From the NCBI RefSeq assembly GCF_005405265.1, contig NZ_BJDS01000022.1:1-37867 (forward strand): a DNA stretch of 37,867 nucleotides. Reading direction: 5' to 3'. The notes beneath the pieces were generated by a model. The model worked only from the letters and a program-made list of their open reading frames with translations. It ran no database searches and was not told the DNA's origin. The DNA comes from Enterococcus songbeiensis. Its GTDB lineage: Bacteria > Bacillota > Bacilli > Lactobacillales > Enterococcaceae. A program made the position numbers and the translations under genes. Below are positions 1-7,297 of the stretch, piece by piece. Each line of letters opens with the position of its first letter. The stretch's first letter is position 1.

Positions 1-77
1 AGCGCCTTTAGACGCTGGCTAGTAACGGGGGCTTACAGCCCCAGAGCAAACCACCCGTTTGACGGGTGGTTATGATT
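1..77 (-). repeat. Left copy of 77-bp hairpin-rich terminal inverted repeat
   Basis: Positions 1-77 are an exact reverse complement of 37791-37867; base 78 is the first mismatch. It contains three small stem-loops: a 9-bp stem ACCACCCGT/ACGGGTGGT (50-70), a 6-bp GGGGCT/AGCCCC stem with a 3-base loop (28-42), and AGCG/CGCT at the window edge, so the repeat probably continues outside. Read leftwards it follows the GntR gene ending at 115, where the GC-rich 9-bp hairpin could act as its terminator. The hairpin set resembles ends of IS200/IS605-type elements or their solo derivatives, but that is from memory and no transposase is present. Confidence 0.9.
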
Positions 78-114
78 ATATGTTGTATTTGGAAATTATT
101 GCGGGGAAAATTAC

Positions 115-831
115 TTACTTTCCATAGTCCACCGAAGAAAACTCAATTTTATAGAAATCCCACCGTTTATAAGTTTCTACATATTCTGCAATTTGTCGAC
201 TGATACTCAGTGTTGTGCTTTTTACTTGAAAAACGGTAGGAGCATGACTATCAATTTGTAATAATTCAGCTACATCTTTAGGGGTCGGAAATCTTATTTC
301 GTTGGTTTCTGCAGATAGTTCCTCATTCATGTGGATATTAAAATCATCACGAAATCGTTGGTAAATCGAGTTGTAATAGGAAAAGTCAGGATAATCCTTG
401 CGAATGAATTGTTCTGGAACAAAGGATTTGTGATAGATATAGGGAACACCATCAGCTGTCCGTAATCTTCGAATACAGTAATAATAGTCTGAGGATCGCA
501 AGTTCAACTTCTTTCTGTAAATGAGATCATTTCCTTTTTCGATTGATAAGACCTTCACTTCATCCTTATCGATAGGAAATAACTCGATATCAGAAAATTC
601 AACAAGCTTTCCTTTTCGAGATCGGGAAACAAATGTTCCTTTTCCTTGATAGCGCACAAGGTATCCCTCTTGCGCTAGTTCCTTAATAGCACGAATTACA
701 GTGATAGAGCTAGCATCGTACATTGTTATCAATTCTGCTTCTGTGTAGAAACGATCGCCATTTTCGAATCTTCCAGATTTTATTTGTTGCTGAAGATCGT
801 TTTTGATTTGTTGGTATTTAGGTACTTTCAT
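115..831 (-). CDS. GntR/HutC-family transcriptional regulator
   Basis: A 238-residue regulator. The N-terminal ~70 residues are a GntR winged helix (KVPKYQQIKNDL, then TEAELITMYDASSITVIRAI and YQGKGTFV), and the rest fits a UTRA effector-binding domain, which in this family senses a sugar phosphate or similar small molecule. I start it at the ATG at 831, preceded by AGAGGTG five bases away, rather than at the in-frame ATG at 864. It is divergent from bgaC and the PTS genes beginning at 1634 and probably represses them in the absence of the transported sugar (inference from position). A perfect 7-bp inverted repeat at 880-898 just upstream of its start is a candidate autoregulatory site. Confidence 0.88.
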   Translation of the reverse strand: MKVPKYQQIKNDLQQQIKSGRFENGDRFYTEAELITMYDASSITVIRAIKELAQEGYLVRYQGKGTFVSRSRKGKLVEFSDIELFPIDKDEVKVLSIEKGNDLIYRKKLNLRSSDYYYCIRRLRTADGVPYIYHKSFVPEQFIRKDYPDFSYYNSIYQRFRDDFNIHMNEELSAETNEIRFPTPKDVAELLQIDSHAPTVFQVKSTTLSISRQIAEYVETYKRWDFYKIEFSSVDYGK

Positions 832-879
832 TAGATCACCTCTTTTCCGTTTTTCAACCATCAACGGTTTAGTAATTAT

Positions 880-898
880 CTATACTTTTATAGTATAG
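880..898. promoter_or_regulatory. Candidate GntR operator upstream of the regulator gene
   Basis: Perfect inverted repeat CTATACT-5 nt-AGTATAG, 49 bases upstream of the GntR start codon. Size and symmetry fit a GntR/HutC operator. No second identical copy was found near the bgaC promoter, so binding there is unproven. Confidence 0.4.
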
Positions 899-966
899 CA
901 GATAACAAAAGAAACGAAAAAGTTATTTAGCATTTTGTATTTTTTGAAATAGTCTCCAACATATGA

Positions 967-1417
967 CTAGTTATCTACACGTAATTCATCTGTAATCTGC
1001 GAATTATTCAGAGGAGTAGATAAAAGGTCTGTACCCGAAAACTTGTGAATATTTATTGTAGAGACATCAATTAAATAATTAGTTTGAATTAAATCAAAAA
1101 TACTCTTTTAGTCAAGTATATTTTCTAGAAAAACTACTGGGAAAATGCATTACGTCAAAGTCGGTGAGTAGCTCATTTGTCTTCATCAATTCCTTTAAAA
1201 ATTGTGGTGAATCTGGGATTATCTGTAAATTTATGAAAAAGCTTTCCGAGTTTTTTTAGTTGAAACATCAAATCCTGAATTCCGGAAAAATGGTAGTTGT
1301 ATATCTGATGTCAATAGATTATTTTGTTAAATTTTAGTGAAAAATCTTATTGAGCGTTTGTAAGGTAGCCACAAAAAATGCGGCGATAACATCATCTATA
1401 GAGATAGCAATTCTCAT
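967..1417 (-). pseudogene. Decayed HAD-type 5'(3')-deoxyribonucleotidase-like (NT5C family) gene
   Basis: On the minus strand a good ribosome site (GGAGAAACTATT-ATG, start 1417) begins MRIAISIDDVIAAFF, like the first HAD motif of small 5'-nucleotidases (MxRIAxDxDxVxAD). A stop comes after 27 codons. The remaining family pattern continues in shifting frames: PDSPQFLKELMKTNEL, then FPSSFSRKYT.LKEYF, then TNYLIDVSTINIHKFSGTD, ending at a stop at 967. These match in order the middle (FPNSF..KYEWL) and C-terminal (YLIDD..N...F.G) blocks of the NT5C family as I know it. The coding span is about 150 codons against roughly 180 for intact proteins, with stops and frameshifts, so it is a pseudogene. 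It occupies most of the otherwise empty 832-1633 gap. Confidence 0.55.
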
Positions 1418-1445
1418 AATAGTTTCTCCTGATAAAAAGCTTTAC

Positions 1446-1465
1446 TACTATTAATTAATATAGTA
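1446..1465. promoter_or_regulatory. Inverted repeat upstream of the nucleotidase remnant
   Basis: TACTAT-8 nt-ATAGTA lies about 30 bases upstream of the dead gene's start. It could be an old operator or chance symmetry in AT-rich DNA. Confidence 0.2.
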
Positions 1466-1562
1466 ATTTTCTAGAAAAAAGCAAAGAAAATCAGTCAATC
1501 TAAAATTAGATAGATGGCAATAAGAGTGTCAGAATGAGTCTGCATTTTTTTAAGATGTAGTA

Positions 1563-1591
1563 TTGACAAATACGAATTACCAATTTAATAT
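1563..1591 (+). promoter_or_regulatory. Sigma-A promoter of the bgaC-PTS operon
   Basis: A consensus -35 TTGACA (1563-1568), 17-base spacer and -10-like TAATAT (1586-1591) lie 43 bases before the bgaC start codon. Initiation would fall near 1598. Confidence 0.6.
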
Positions 1592-1601
1592 ATTAACATA
1601 T

Positions 1602-1615
1602 AGTAAACGCTTACT
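1602..1615. promoter_or_regulatory. cre box (CcpA site) downstream of the bgaC promoter
   Basis: AGTAAACGCTTACT is a perfect palindrome matching the core of the catabolite-responsive element (TGWAANCGNTNWCA) except at the outermost pair. It lies just downstream of the predicted start point, where bound CcpA would block transcription when a preferred sugar is present. Confidence 0.65.
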
Positions 1616-1633
1616 AAAGATGGGGGATTCAAA

Positions 1634-3400
1634 GTGACAACGTTTGAAATAAAAAAGGATTTTCTGTTGAATGGAAGGCCCTTTAAAATACTATCTGGAG
1701 CGATTCATTACTTTCGAATACATCCGGATGACTGGTACCACTCTCTATACAATTTAAAAGCATTAGGATTCAACACTGTTGAGACTTATATTCCTTGGAA
1801 CTTACACGAGGCAAACAAAGGAATCTTTCGTTTTGATAAAGGGCTAGATATCGAACATTTTATTCGAACAGCTGAAGAAATTGGATTGTATGTGATTATC
1901 CGACCATCTCCATATATTTGTGCAGAATGGGAGTTTGGCGGATTTCCAGCATGGCTGTTAGAAGAAGACTGTAAAATCCGTACATCAGATCCAGTTTATT
2001 TGCAACATGTAAAAAATTATTATCAAATTTTGTTTGAAAAATTGATACCATTACAAATCACGCATGATGGCCCTATTATCATGATGCAAATTGAGAATGA
2101 ATATGGTTCATTTGGAGAAGAAAAAGAATATTTATTTTCATTACATGAAATGATGAAAAATTTTGGGGTAGATGTTCCATTCTTCACGTCTGATGGATCT
2201 TGGCGTGCAACACTGAAAGCAGGTAGCATGATTGGACAAGATATTCTGCCAACGGGTAATTTTGGCTCTCATGGAAAAGAAAATTTTCAGGCATTACATG
2301 AATTTTATAAAACCAATGGGAAAGATTGGCCTTTGATGTGTATGGAATTTTGGGATGGATGGTTCAATCGCTGGGGAGAGCCGATTGTAAAGAGAGAGAC
2401 AACCGAATTAGTGGCTGCTTTGCGAGAAGTTATTGGACTTGGTAGTGTGAATCTTTATATGTTTCATGGAGGAACAAATTTTGGATTTATGAACGGTTGT
2501 TCTGCACGAAAAGCGATTGATCTTCCTCAAATAACTTCTTATGATTACGGTGCGCCCCTTGATGAACAGGGAAATCCTACCAAAAAGTATTTTGCAATAA
2601 AAAAAATGCTTCGCAATATTCTGCCAGAACTCCCTCAAACAGAACCCTTAGTAAAAAAAACATTTAGCAAAGAAAAGATCCCGTTAACAAATAAGGTAGA
2701 TTTGTTTCAGGTTATTGATCAAGTCAGTGACAGAATTGAAACAATTTATCCAAAAACGATGGAAGGGTTACATCACTACTATGGATATATTCTTTACCGG
2801 ACGTTCCTTGAAAAGGATGCACCAAATGAACGCTATCGAATTATTGATGGGCGCGATCGAGCACAAATTTATTTGAACGAAGAATATCTTACTACACAAT
2901 ATCAAGAAGAAATTGGAGAAGATATTCTAGTAACGGCGCCGTTTGAAAATAATCAACTGGATATACTGATGGAAAATATGGGTCGAGTGAACTATGGACA
3001 TAAACTTTTTGCAGATACACAAAGAAAAGGGATTCGAACCGGTGTTATGTCAGATCTACATTTTATAACAAATTGGCAGCAATATTTGATAGATTTTACT
3101 CGAATCTCTGCTCTTGATTTTTCTAAATTGTGGCGTGAAGGATTACCAGCATTTTACCAATTTACGTTTGAACTGATTGAAAATGAGGATACATTTATCG
3201 ATTTGCACTCTTTTGGAAAAGGTGTTGTTTTAGTTAACGGACATAATCTTGGCAGATTTTGGGACAAGGGACCAACGCAATCACTTTATATCCCCAAAGG
3301 ATTTCTAAATTTGGGGATAAATACGATTATAATTTTTGAAACAGAAGGAAGGTATGCAGATGAAATCAATTTAAGTTCCGAAGCGCTATTCATATTATGA
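1634..3400 (+). CDS. bgaC: GH35 beta-galactosidase (BgaC-like), cytoplasmic
   Basis: A 588-residue glycoside hydrolase family 35 enzyme that removes terminal beta-linked galactose from oligosaccharides. The TIM barrel is in the N-terminal ~320 residues. QIENEYGS carries the expected acid/base Glu156, and MEFWDGWF the nucleophile Glu238; the RPSPYICAEWEFGGFPAWLL block is typical of the family. The C-terminal ~250 residues form beta domains. There is no signal peptide, so it should act on imported sugar. The start is GTG at 1634 with GGGGGA upstream. It leads an operon with four PTS genes; the same order in pneumococcus belongs to a beta-1,3-galactosidase, so Gal-beta-1,3-HexNAc is a reasonable substrate guess (inference). 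Confidence 0.92.
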   Translation: MTTFEIKKDFLLNGRPFKILSGAIHYFRIHPDDWYHSLYNLKALGFNTVETYIPWNLHEANKGIFRFDKGLDIEHFIRTAEEIGLYVIIRPSPYICAEWEFGGFPAWLLEEDCKIRTSDPVYLQHVKNYYQILFEKLIPLQITHDGPIIMMQIENEYGSFGEEKEYLFSLHEMMKNFGVDVPFFTSDGSWRATLKAGSMIGQDILPTGNFGSHGKENFQALHEFYKTNGKDWPLMCMEFWDGWFNRWGEPIVKRETTELVAALREVIGLGSVNLYMFHGGTNFGFMNGCSARKAIDLPQITSYDYGAPLDEQGNPTKKYFAIKKMLRNILPELPQTEPLVKKTFSKEKIPLTNKVDLFQVIDQVSDRIETIYPKTMEGLHHYYGYILYRTFLEKDAPNERYRIIDGRDRAQIYLNEEYLTTQYQEEIGEDILVTAPFENNQLDILMENMGRVNYGHKLFADTQRKGIRTGVMSDLHFITNWQQYLIDFTRISALDFSKLWREGLPAFYQFTFELIENEDTFIDLHSFGKGVVLVNGHNLGRFWDKGPTQSLYIPKGFLNLGINTIIIFETEGRYADEINLSSEALFIL

Positions 3401-3420
3401 GAAAAGAGGAGAAGAGAGTA

Positions 3421-3900
3421 ATGAGCATTATTGGAGTAAGAATTGATGGCAGACTAATCCATGGTCAAGTAGCTAATTTATGGTCAAATAAGTTAAATAT
3501 CACACGAATCATGGTGGTTGATGATAGAGTAGCAGTGGATGCAATTGAAAAAAGCGGATTAAAGTTGGCAACGCCAGCAGGAGTCAAATTAAGTGTATTA
3601 CCGATTGAAAAAGCTGCGACGAATATTCTTGCAGGTAAATACGATTCTCAACGATTATTGGTGATTGCTAGAAATCCCGAACCTGTATTGTCATTAGTAA
3701 AAATGGGCGTTCCAATAACAGAGATTAACGTTGGGAACATGTCTCAAACAAATGAGACCAGAGCTATAACAAAATCAATCAATGTAGTGGATAAAGATGT
3801 CGATGAGTTTAAAGAATTAAATGCACTAGGAGTTCGATTAATTGCACAAATGGTACCAAGTGATAAAGCAGAAAACTTTATCAATCTTTTAAAAAAATAG
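3421..3900 (+). CDS. PTS mannose-family IIB component
   Basis: A 159-residue cytoplasmic IIB domain that passes phosphate from IIA to the incoming sugar. The active histidine is His14 in VRIDGRLIHGQ, and the protein has the usual full length. The chosen ATG at 3421 places the canonical start next to AGGAGA; an in-frame ATG at 3397 overlapping the bgaC stop is possible but would add eight charged residues not usual for the family. It lies 20 bases after bgaC and 10 before IIC. Similarity to N-acetylgalactosamine/galactosamine-type IIB proteins is expected from context, but the sugar cannot be read from the sequence. Confidence 0.9.
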   Translation: MSIIGVRIDGRLIHGQVANLWSNKLNITRIMVVDDRVAVDAIEKSGLKLATPAGVKLSVLPIEKAATNILAGKYDSQRLLVIARNPEPVLSLVKMGVPITEINVGNMSQTNETRAITKSINVVDKDVDEFKELNALGVRLIAQMVPSDKAENFINLLKK

Positions 3901-3910
3901 GAGGTAATGT

Positions 3911-4807
3911 ATGATGGATATATTTTGGTGGCAGATATTATTATTATCATTATATGCAGGGTATCAAATTCTCGATGAGTTACAACTTTATTCAGCAATG
4001 AATTCACCTGTTTTTGCTGGTTTGTTTTCTGGACTTGTGATGGGTGATATCAAAGCTGGGCTAATCATCGGCGGTAGTATGCAGCTAACCGTTTTAGGTG
4101 TAGGAACTTTCGGTGGAGCTTCAAAAATCGATGCCAATTCTGGAACAGTTTTGGCAACTGCATTTTCGGTTGGCCTGGGTATGAATCCCGAACAAGCAAT
4201 CGCTGCTATTGCAGTACCAGTAGCAAGTTTGATGATTCAAATGGATATATTAGGTCGTTTTGCAAATACGTTCTTTGCTCATCGAATCGACAAAAAAATT
4301 GATGAGATGGATTATAAGGGTATTGAACGAAATTTCCTATTTGGCGCAATTCCTTGGGCCTTTTCTAGAATGCTTCCAGTATTTCTAGCTTTAGCTTTTG
4401 GCGGAGGGCTTGTAGAAAAAGTTGTTGCATACTTAAATGGTGACTTGAAGTGGTTAGGAGACGGATTGTCTGTCGCTGGTGCGGTATTACCAGCTGTCGG
4501 TTTTGCAATTCTACTGCGTTACTTGCCAGTAAAAAAACATTTTCCTTATTTAGTTTTGGGTTTTGTAATTACTGCTTTGTTAACGACAGTTTTTGGAAAT
4601 ATCCAACTTTTGGGTTCAGGAGTTGCTTCAGTCGTTAAAGATTTTGGTGGAGTTTTTAATGGATTATCAATGTTAGCAATTGCTTTGATTGGTTTTGCCT
4701 TCGCAGCTATTAGTTATAAGAATAGCAATCATTACTCTGGATCTGTTTCACAAAACAATGGAATAAACGAGTCAACTGAGGGGGAAATTGAAGATGACGA
4801 AATCTAA
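3911..4807 (+). CDS. PTS mannose-family IIC membrane component
   Basis: A 298-residue multi-spanning permease that, with IID, forms the sugar channel. Hydrophobic segments run from the N terminus through about residue 270 (for example LLLSLYAGYQILDELQ and GLIIGGSMQLTVLGVGTFGG, the latter typical of AgaW/ManY-type IIC), followed by a short polar acidic tail. GAGGT lies five bases before the ATG. Its last 14 bases overlap the IID gene, implying translational coupling. Substrate is inferred from the neighbouring bgaC. Confidence 0.9.
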   Translation: MMDIFWWQILLLSLYAGYQILDELQLYSAMNSPVFAGLFSGLVMGDIKAGLIIGGSMQLTVLGVGTFGGASKIDANSGTVLATAFSVGLGMNPEQAIAAIAVPVASLMIQMDILGRFANTFFAHRIDKKIDEMDYKGIERNFLFGAIPWAFSRMLPVFLALAFGGGLVEKVVAYLNGDLKWLGDGLSVAGAVLPAVGFAILLRYLPVKKHFPYLVLGFVITALLTTVFGNIQLLGSGVASVVKDFGGVFNGLSMLAIALIGFAFAAISYKNSNHYSGSVSQNNGINESTEGEIEDDEI

Positions 4808-5603
4808 CTATAAATTGACCAAGCAAGATTTTAAACAAATCAATCGCAGAAGTCTCTTTGGCTTTCAATTGGGCTGGAATTACGAACGGATGCAAGGATC
4901 AGGGTATCTATATACCATTTTACCCCAGTTGCGAAAAATCTATGGTGATGGAACTAACGAATTAAAGGAAATGCTTCGTGCTCATACACAATTTTTTAAT
5001 ACTTCAAACTTTTTTAATACGATTGTCACTGGAATTGACTTAGCAATCGAGGAAAAACAAGGAATTGATGGAAAGGATACAGTAAGTGGGCTAAAGGCTG
5101 GTTTGATGGGACCATTTGCTGCAATCGGTGATTCGATTTTTGGTGCATTAATTCCAACAATTTTTGGTGCATTGGCGGCAAATATGGCCATCAATGGTAA
5201 TCCGACCGGAATATTTATTTGGATTTTAGCACAAATTGCTGTTATGATTTTTCGATGGAAACAATTGGAATTTGCTTATAAAGAAGGAATCTCTTTAGTT
5301 ACTACAATGCAAAGTCGTCTAACTGCAATGACTGATGCTGCAACTTTGTTAGGAGTATTTATGGTAGGAGCATTGGTTGCTACTATGGTCAATGTAAAAT
5401 TTGCATGGGCACCTAATATTGGTGATGTGTCATTGAATATTCAAAATAGTTTGGACATGATATTACCTCGTTTGTTACCAGCGGTAATTGTCGGTGTAGT
5501 GTACTGGATGCTGGGCAAGAAAAATATTACCTCAACAAAAGCAATTTTCATTGTATTAATTGTCTCAGTTGCGTTATCAGCACTTGGCGTAATCTCTAAG
5601 TAG
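4794..5603 (+). CDS. PTS mannose-family IID membrane component
   Basis: A 269-residue IID subunit. The N-terminal soluble part has the family signatures FGFQLGWNYERMQGSGYLYT and ILPQLRKIYGD, then AGLMGPFAAIGDSIFGALIPT and C-terminal membrane segments. I prefer the ATG at 4794 (nine bases after GAGGGGG) over an in-frame TTG at 4788. Its start overlaps IIC. Together IIC and IID make the membrane part of the transporter fed by the adjacent IIB and IIA. Confidence 0.9.
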   Translation: MTKSNYKLTKQDFKQINRRSLFGFQLGWNYERMQGSGYLYTILPQLRKIYGDGTNELKEMLRAHTQFFNTSNFFNTIVTGIDLAIEEKQGIDGKDTVSGLKAGLMGPFAAIGDSIFGALIPTIFGALAANMAINGNPTGIFIWILAQIAVMIFRWKQLEFAYKEGISLVTTMQSRLTAMTDAATLLGVFMVGALVATMVNVKFAWAPNIGDVSLNIQNSLDMILPRLLPAVIVGVVYWMLGKKNITSTKAIFIVLIVSVALSALGVISK

Positions 5604-5617
5604 AAAGAGTGGGATAG

Positions 5618-6019
5618 ATGAATGAATATTTGATTTTAATCAGTCATGGTTTTTTGTGTACTGAACTAAAAAAAAGTGTAGAGATGATTATGGGGTCGCA
5701 AGCAATGATTCATGCTATACCCTTGTTACCTTCAGAAGGACAAGCAGATTTTTTAGCCAAGTTTAAAAAAGAAACTGAAGATATTACCTCGTTTACTGTT
5801 TTTGCTGACTTGATGGGAGGAACTCCTTGCAATGTTGCGGCAAAATTAATACTAACAGGAGAAAAGTTTGATCTCTATGCAGGAATGAATATGCCGATGA
5901 TTATTGATTTTATTAATAGTCAAATGATGGCTGTAAAATCAGATTTTGTAGTAGCGGCAAAAGAAAGTATCGTATATGTTAATGAAATAATACTGAATCA
6001 AGAAGATGCCGAGGAATAG
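5618..6019 (+). CDS. PTS mannose-family IIA component
   Basis: A 133-residue cytoplasmic IIA domain that takes phosphate from HPr at His10 (LISHGFL) and gives it to IIB. FADLMGGTPCNVAA is the expected second conserved block. It is the last gene of the bgaC operon, 14 bases after IID, and is followed by a strong hairpin, so this PTS is complete (A, B, C, D). Confidence 0.88.
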   Translation: MNEYLILISHGFLCTELKKSVEMIMGSQAMIHAIPLLPSEGQADFLAKFKKETEDITSFTVFADLMGGTPCNVAAKLILTGEKFDLYAGMNMPMIIDFINSQMMAVKSDFVVAAKESIVYVNEIILNQEDAEE

Positions 6020-6023
6020 ATAA

Positions 6024-6080
6024 ATAAAACAGCAGCGCTTAAGTATAATTTTTTGATATACTTAGCAGCTGCTGTTTTAT
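6024..6080. terminator. Terminator after the bgaC-PTS operon
   Basis: A long hairpin: ATAAAACAGCAGC pairs with GCTGCTGTTTTAT, with an inner TTAAGTATA/TATACTTAG stem. It ends in TTTTAT and its A-rich left arm lets it serve the opposite strand too, between the convergent IIA and ArsR genes. Confidence 0.8.
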
Positions 6081-6139
6081 GCACTAAAAAAGGTAGCTAA
6101 ATATTGATATTCTCATTAAAGAAGTGAGGACAATGAAAA

Positions 6140-7054
6140 CTATTCCTTATCTAAATAATAAGTGTTGATAATGATATCTTGGTTGTGATTTCCGAATCCC
6201 TTCCCAAAAAGAGTCATTCCACCTTTATTGGTTGCATCTGGTTCCACAGCTAAACGGAGTTTAATGAAGGGCTGCTTATTTAGCTCCAAGTCGTCAATTG
6301 TAATAGGAGAGTATGCTTCGCCATCAATACCAGTGTCAATTTTGTTAATTCGTATATGTTTTAATAAACCATATTGGCTAAAATTGTCATCCCACCATTT
6401 TGGCGTATAGCGTCCACGGGTATCAGAAAAATTACCGGGAACGGTATAGACGGCTACTAAAATGTCATTTACATAAATTGAAATATCACTAGGCCAAACA
6501 TTATTGGATAGAGGAAATTCTGAAGCAATTTCAAAAATGATTTCTAGCATGTTGGGTTCTTCATATTCTGCCAACATGTTTGGAATTTTATATTCTACAA
6601 AGCCTTCATTGAACCACAATAAACCGGCATCCACCCGGCGAGCATCCATAAAGTATTTTGGATCATCTGCTTTACCAACCACTTCTTTTACTGTAGCCAG
6701 TCCACAGGTAGGAATAACAGAAAAGTCTACAAAATGTCCTAATTTCAAATGAGTTTGATGTAATTGATAACCTAGGTATATTTTTTCTGGAAATGTAATG
6801 TGGATATCATCAATTTTCAAGAAAATCATTTTTTTATTTCTGTTCGCACCTACTCCGCGTTCGGAATTAAGCAATCCGGCATCTTCCATCTGTTGAACGT
6901 GACGGGTGACAATTGCATTACTCATACCAAGGTATTCGGCAATTTCGCCAATACTTTTTTTTCTATTTCCGATAAAATTTAAAATTTTTAGGCGTGTCTC
7001 ACTGGCTAAACATTCATAGACGGGCAAGGAATGAGGTTCTAAGTCTAGTTCCAT
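6140..7054 (-). CDS. ArsR-type winged-helix regulator with a long C-terminal domain
   Basis: 304 residues. Residues ~10-90 are an ArsR-like helix-turn-helix (LASETRLKILNFI, IGEIAEYLGMSNAIVTRHVQ, MEDAGLL). The remaining ~210 residues are not a classic metal-sensing ArsR domain: they are beta-rich and contain several Trp and Asn residues (VWPSDISIYVND, ARRVDAGLLWFNEG), suggesting sugar sensing (inference). AGGAGA lies ten bases before the ATG. It is divergent from the ABC-GH2 operon that begins at 7298, and three copies of an 18-bp motif in the shared 243-bp gap are probable binding sites. I do not know a named homologue. Confidence 0.8.
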   Translation of the reverse strand: MELDLEPHSLPVYECLASETRLKILNFIGNRKKSIGEIAEYLGMSNAIVTRHVQQMEDAGLLNSERGVGANRNKKMIFLKIDDIHITFPEKIYLGYQLHQTHLKLGHFVDFSVIPTCGLATVKEVVGKADDPKYFMDARRVDAGLLWFNEGFVEYKIPNMLAEYEEPNMLEIIFEIASEFPLSNNVWPSDISIYVNDILVAVYTVPGNFSDTRGRYTPKWWDDNFSQYGLLKHIRINKIDTGIDGEAYSPITIDDLELNKQPFIKLRLAVEPDATNKGGMTLFGKGFGNHNQDIIINTYYLDKE

Positions 7055-7070
7055 GATAATTGCATCTCCT

Positions 7071-7088
7071 TTTAACTAAAAAGTAAAA
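7071..7088. promoter_or_regulatory. Operator-like repeat, copy 1 (near the ArsR start)
   Basis: TTTAACTAAAAAGTAAAA, 16 bases upstream of the ArsR ATG, differs by one base from the copy at 7267-7284 and would allow autoregulation. Confidence 0.45.
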
Positions 7089-7167
7089 CGATTATATGTT
7101 TTCTTTATTATAGTACGTAACACGTTTAACTGTAAAGTTGTTTTTGGTAAACTTCTGTATAAAGCCG

Positions 7168-7196
7168 TTGACAGCGCTTGCAAATGTTGATAATTT
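7168..7196 (+). promoter_or_regulatory. Promoter with overlapping cre box before the ABC-GH2 operon
   Basis: TTGACA (7168-7173), a 17-base spacer and a weak -10 TAATTT (7191-7196). The cre box TGACAGCGCTTGCA (7169-7182) fits the TGWNANCGNTNNCA consensus at every fixed position and overlaps the -35 element, so CcpA would exclude RNA polymerase. Confidence 0.6.
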
Positions 7197-7228
7197 ATAT
7201 ATGTACTCAGATATATGAGCGAAAATAT

Positions 7229-7280
7229 ACTTATTGGTTAAATTGGCAAAAAAGTTTTTTGTATAATTTAACTAATAAGT
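7229..7280. promoter_or_regulatory. Paired operator motifs flanking a TATAAT box
   Basis: ACTTATTGGTTAAAT (7229-7243) and ATTTAACTAATAAGT (7266-7280) are inverted copies matching at 14 of 15 bases. A perfect -10 sequence TATAAT (7262-7267) lies at the second copy. The arrangement suggests direct control of the operon by the adjacent ArsR regulator. Confidence 0.5.
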
Positions 7281-7297
7281 AAAATGGAGGGAAAGAA

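Noticed and set aside
1100..1420. Non-coding RNA in the gap upstream of bgaC
   Set aside because: The stretch reads as ordered fragments of a nucleotidase gene on the minus strand.
2023..2229. Antisense open frames inside bgaC and other long genes (also 2408-2638, 8271-8588, 10259-10636, 32128-32547)
   Set aside because: They lie opposite strongly conserved enzymes or transporters, lack ribosome sites and have no family features.
4450..4638. Cys-rich frames within the two IIC genes (also 19006-19374, 19486-19671)
   Set aside because: Out-of-frame shadows of membrane-protein codons, without start signals.
7055..7297. Riboswitch or T-box in the ArsR-importer gap
   Set aside because: No conserved riboswitch core or strong terminator-antiterminator pair seen; protein operator motifs account for the repeats.
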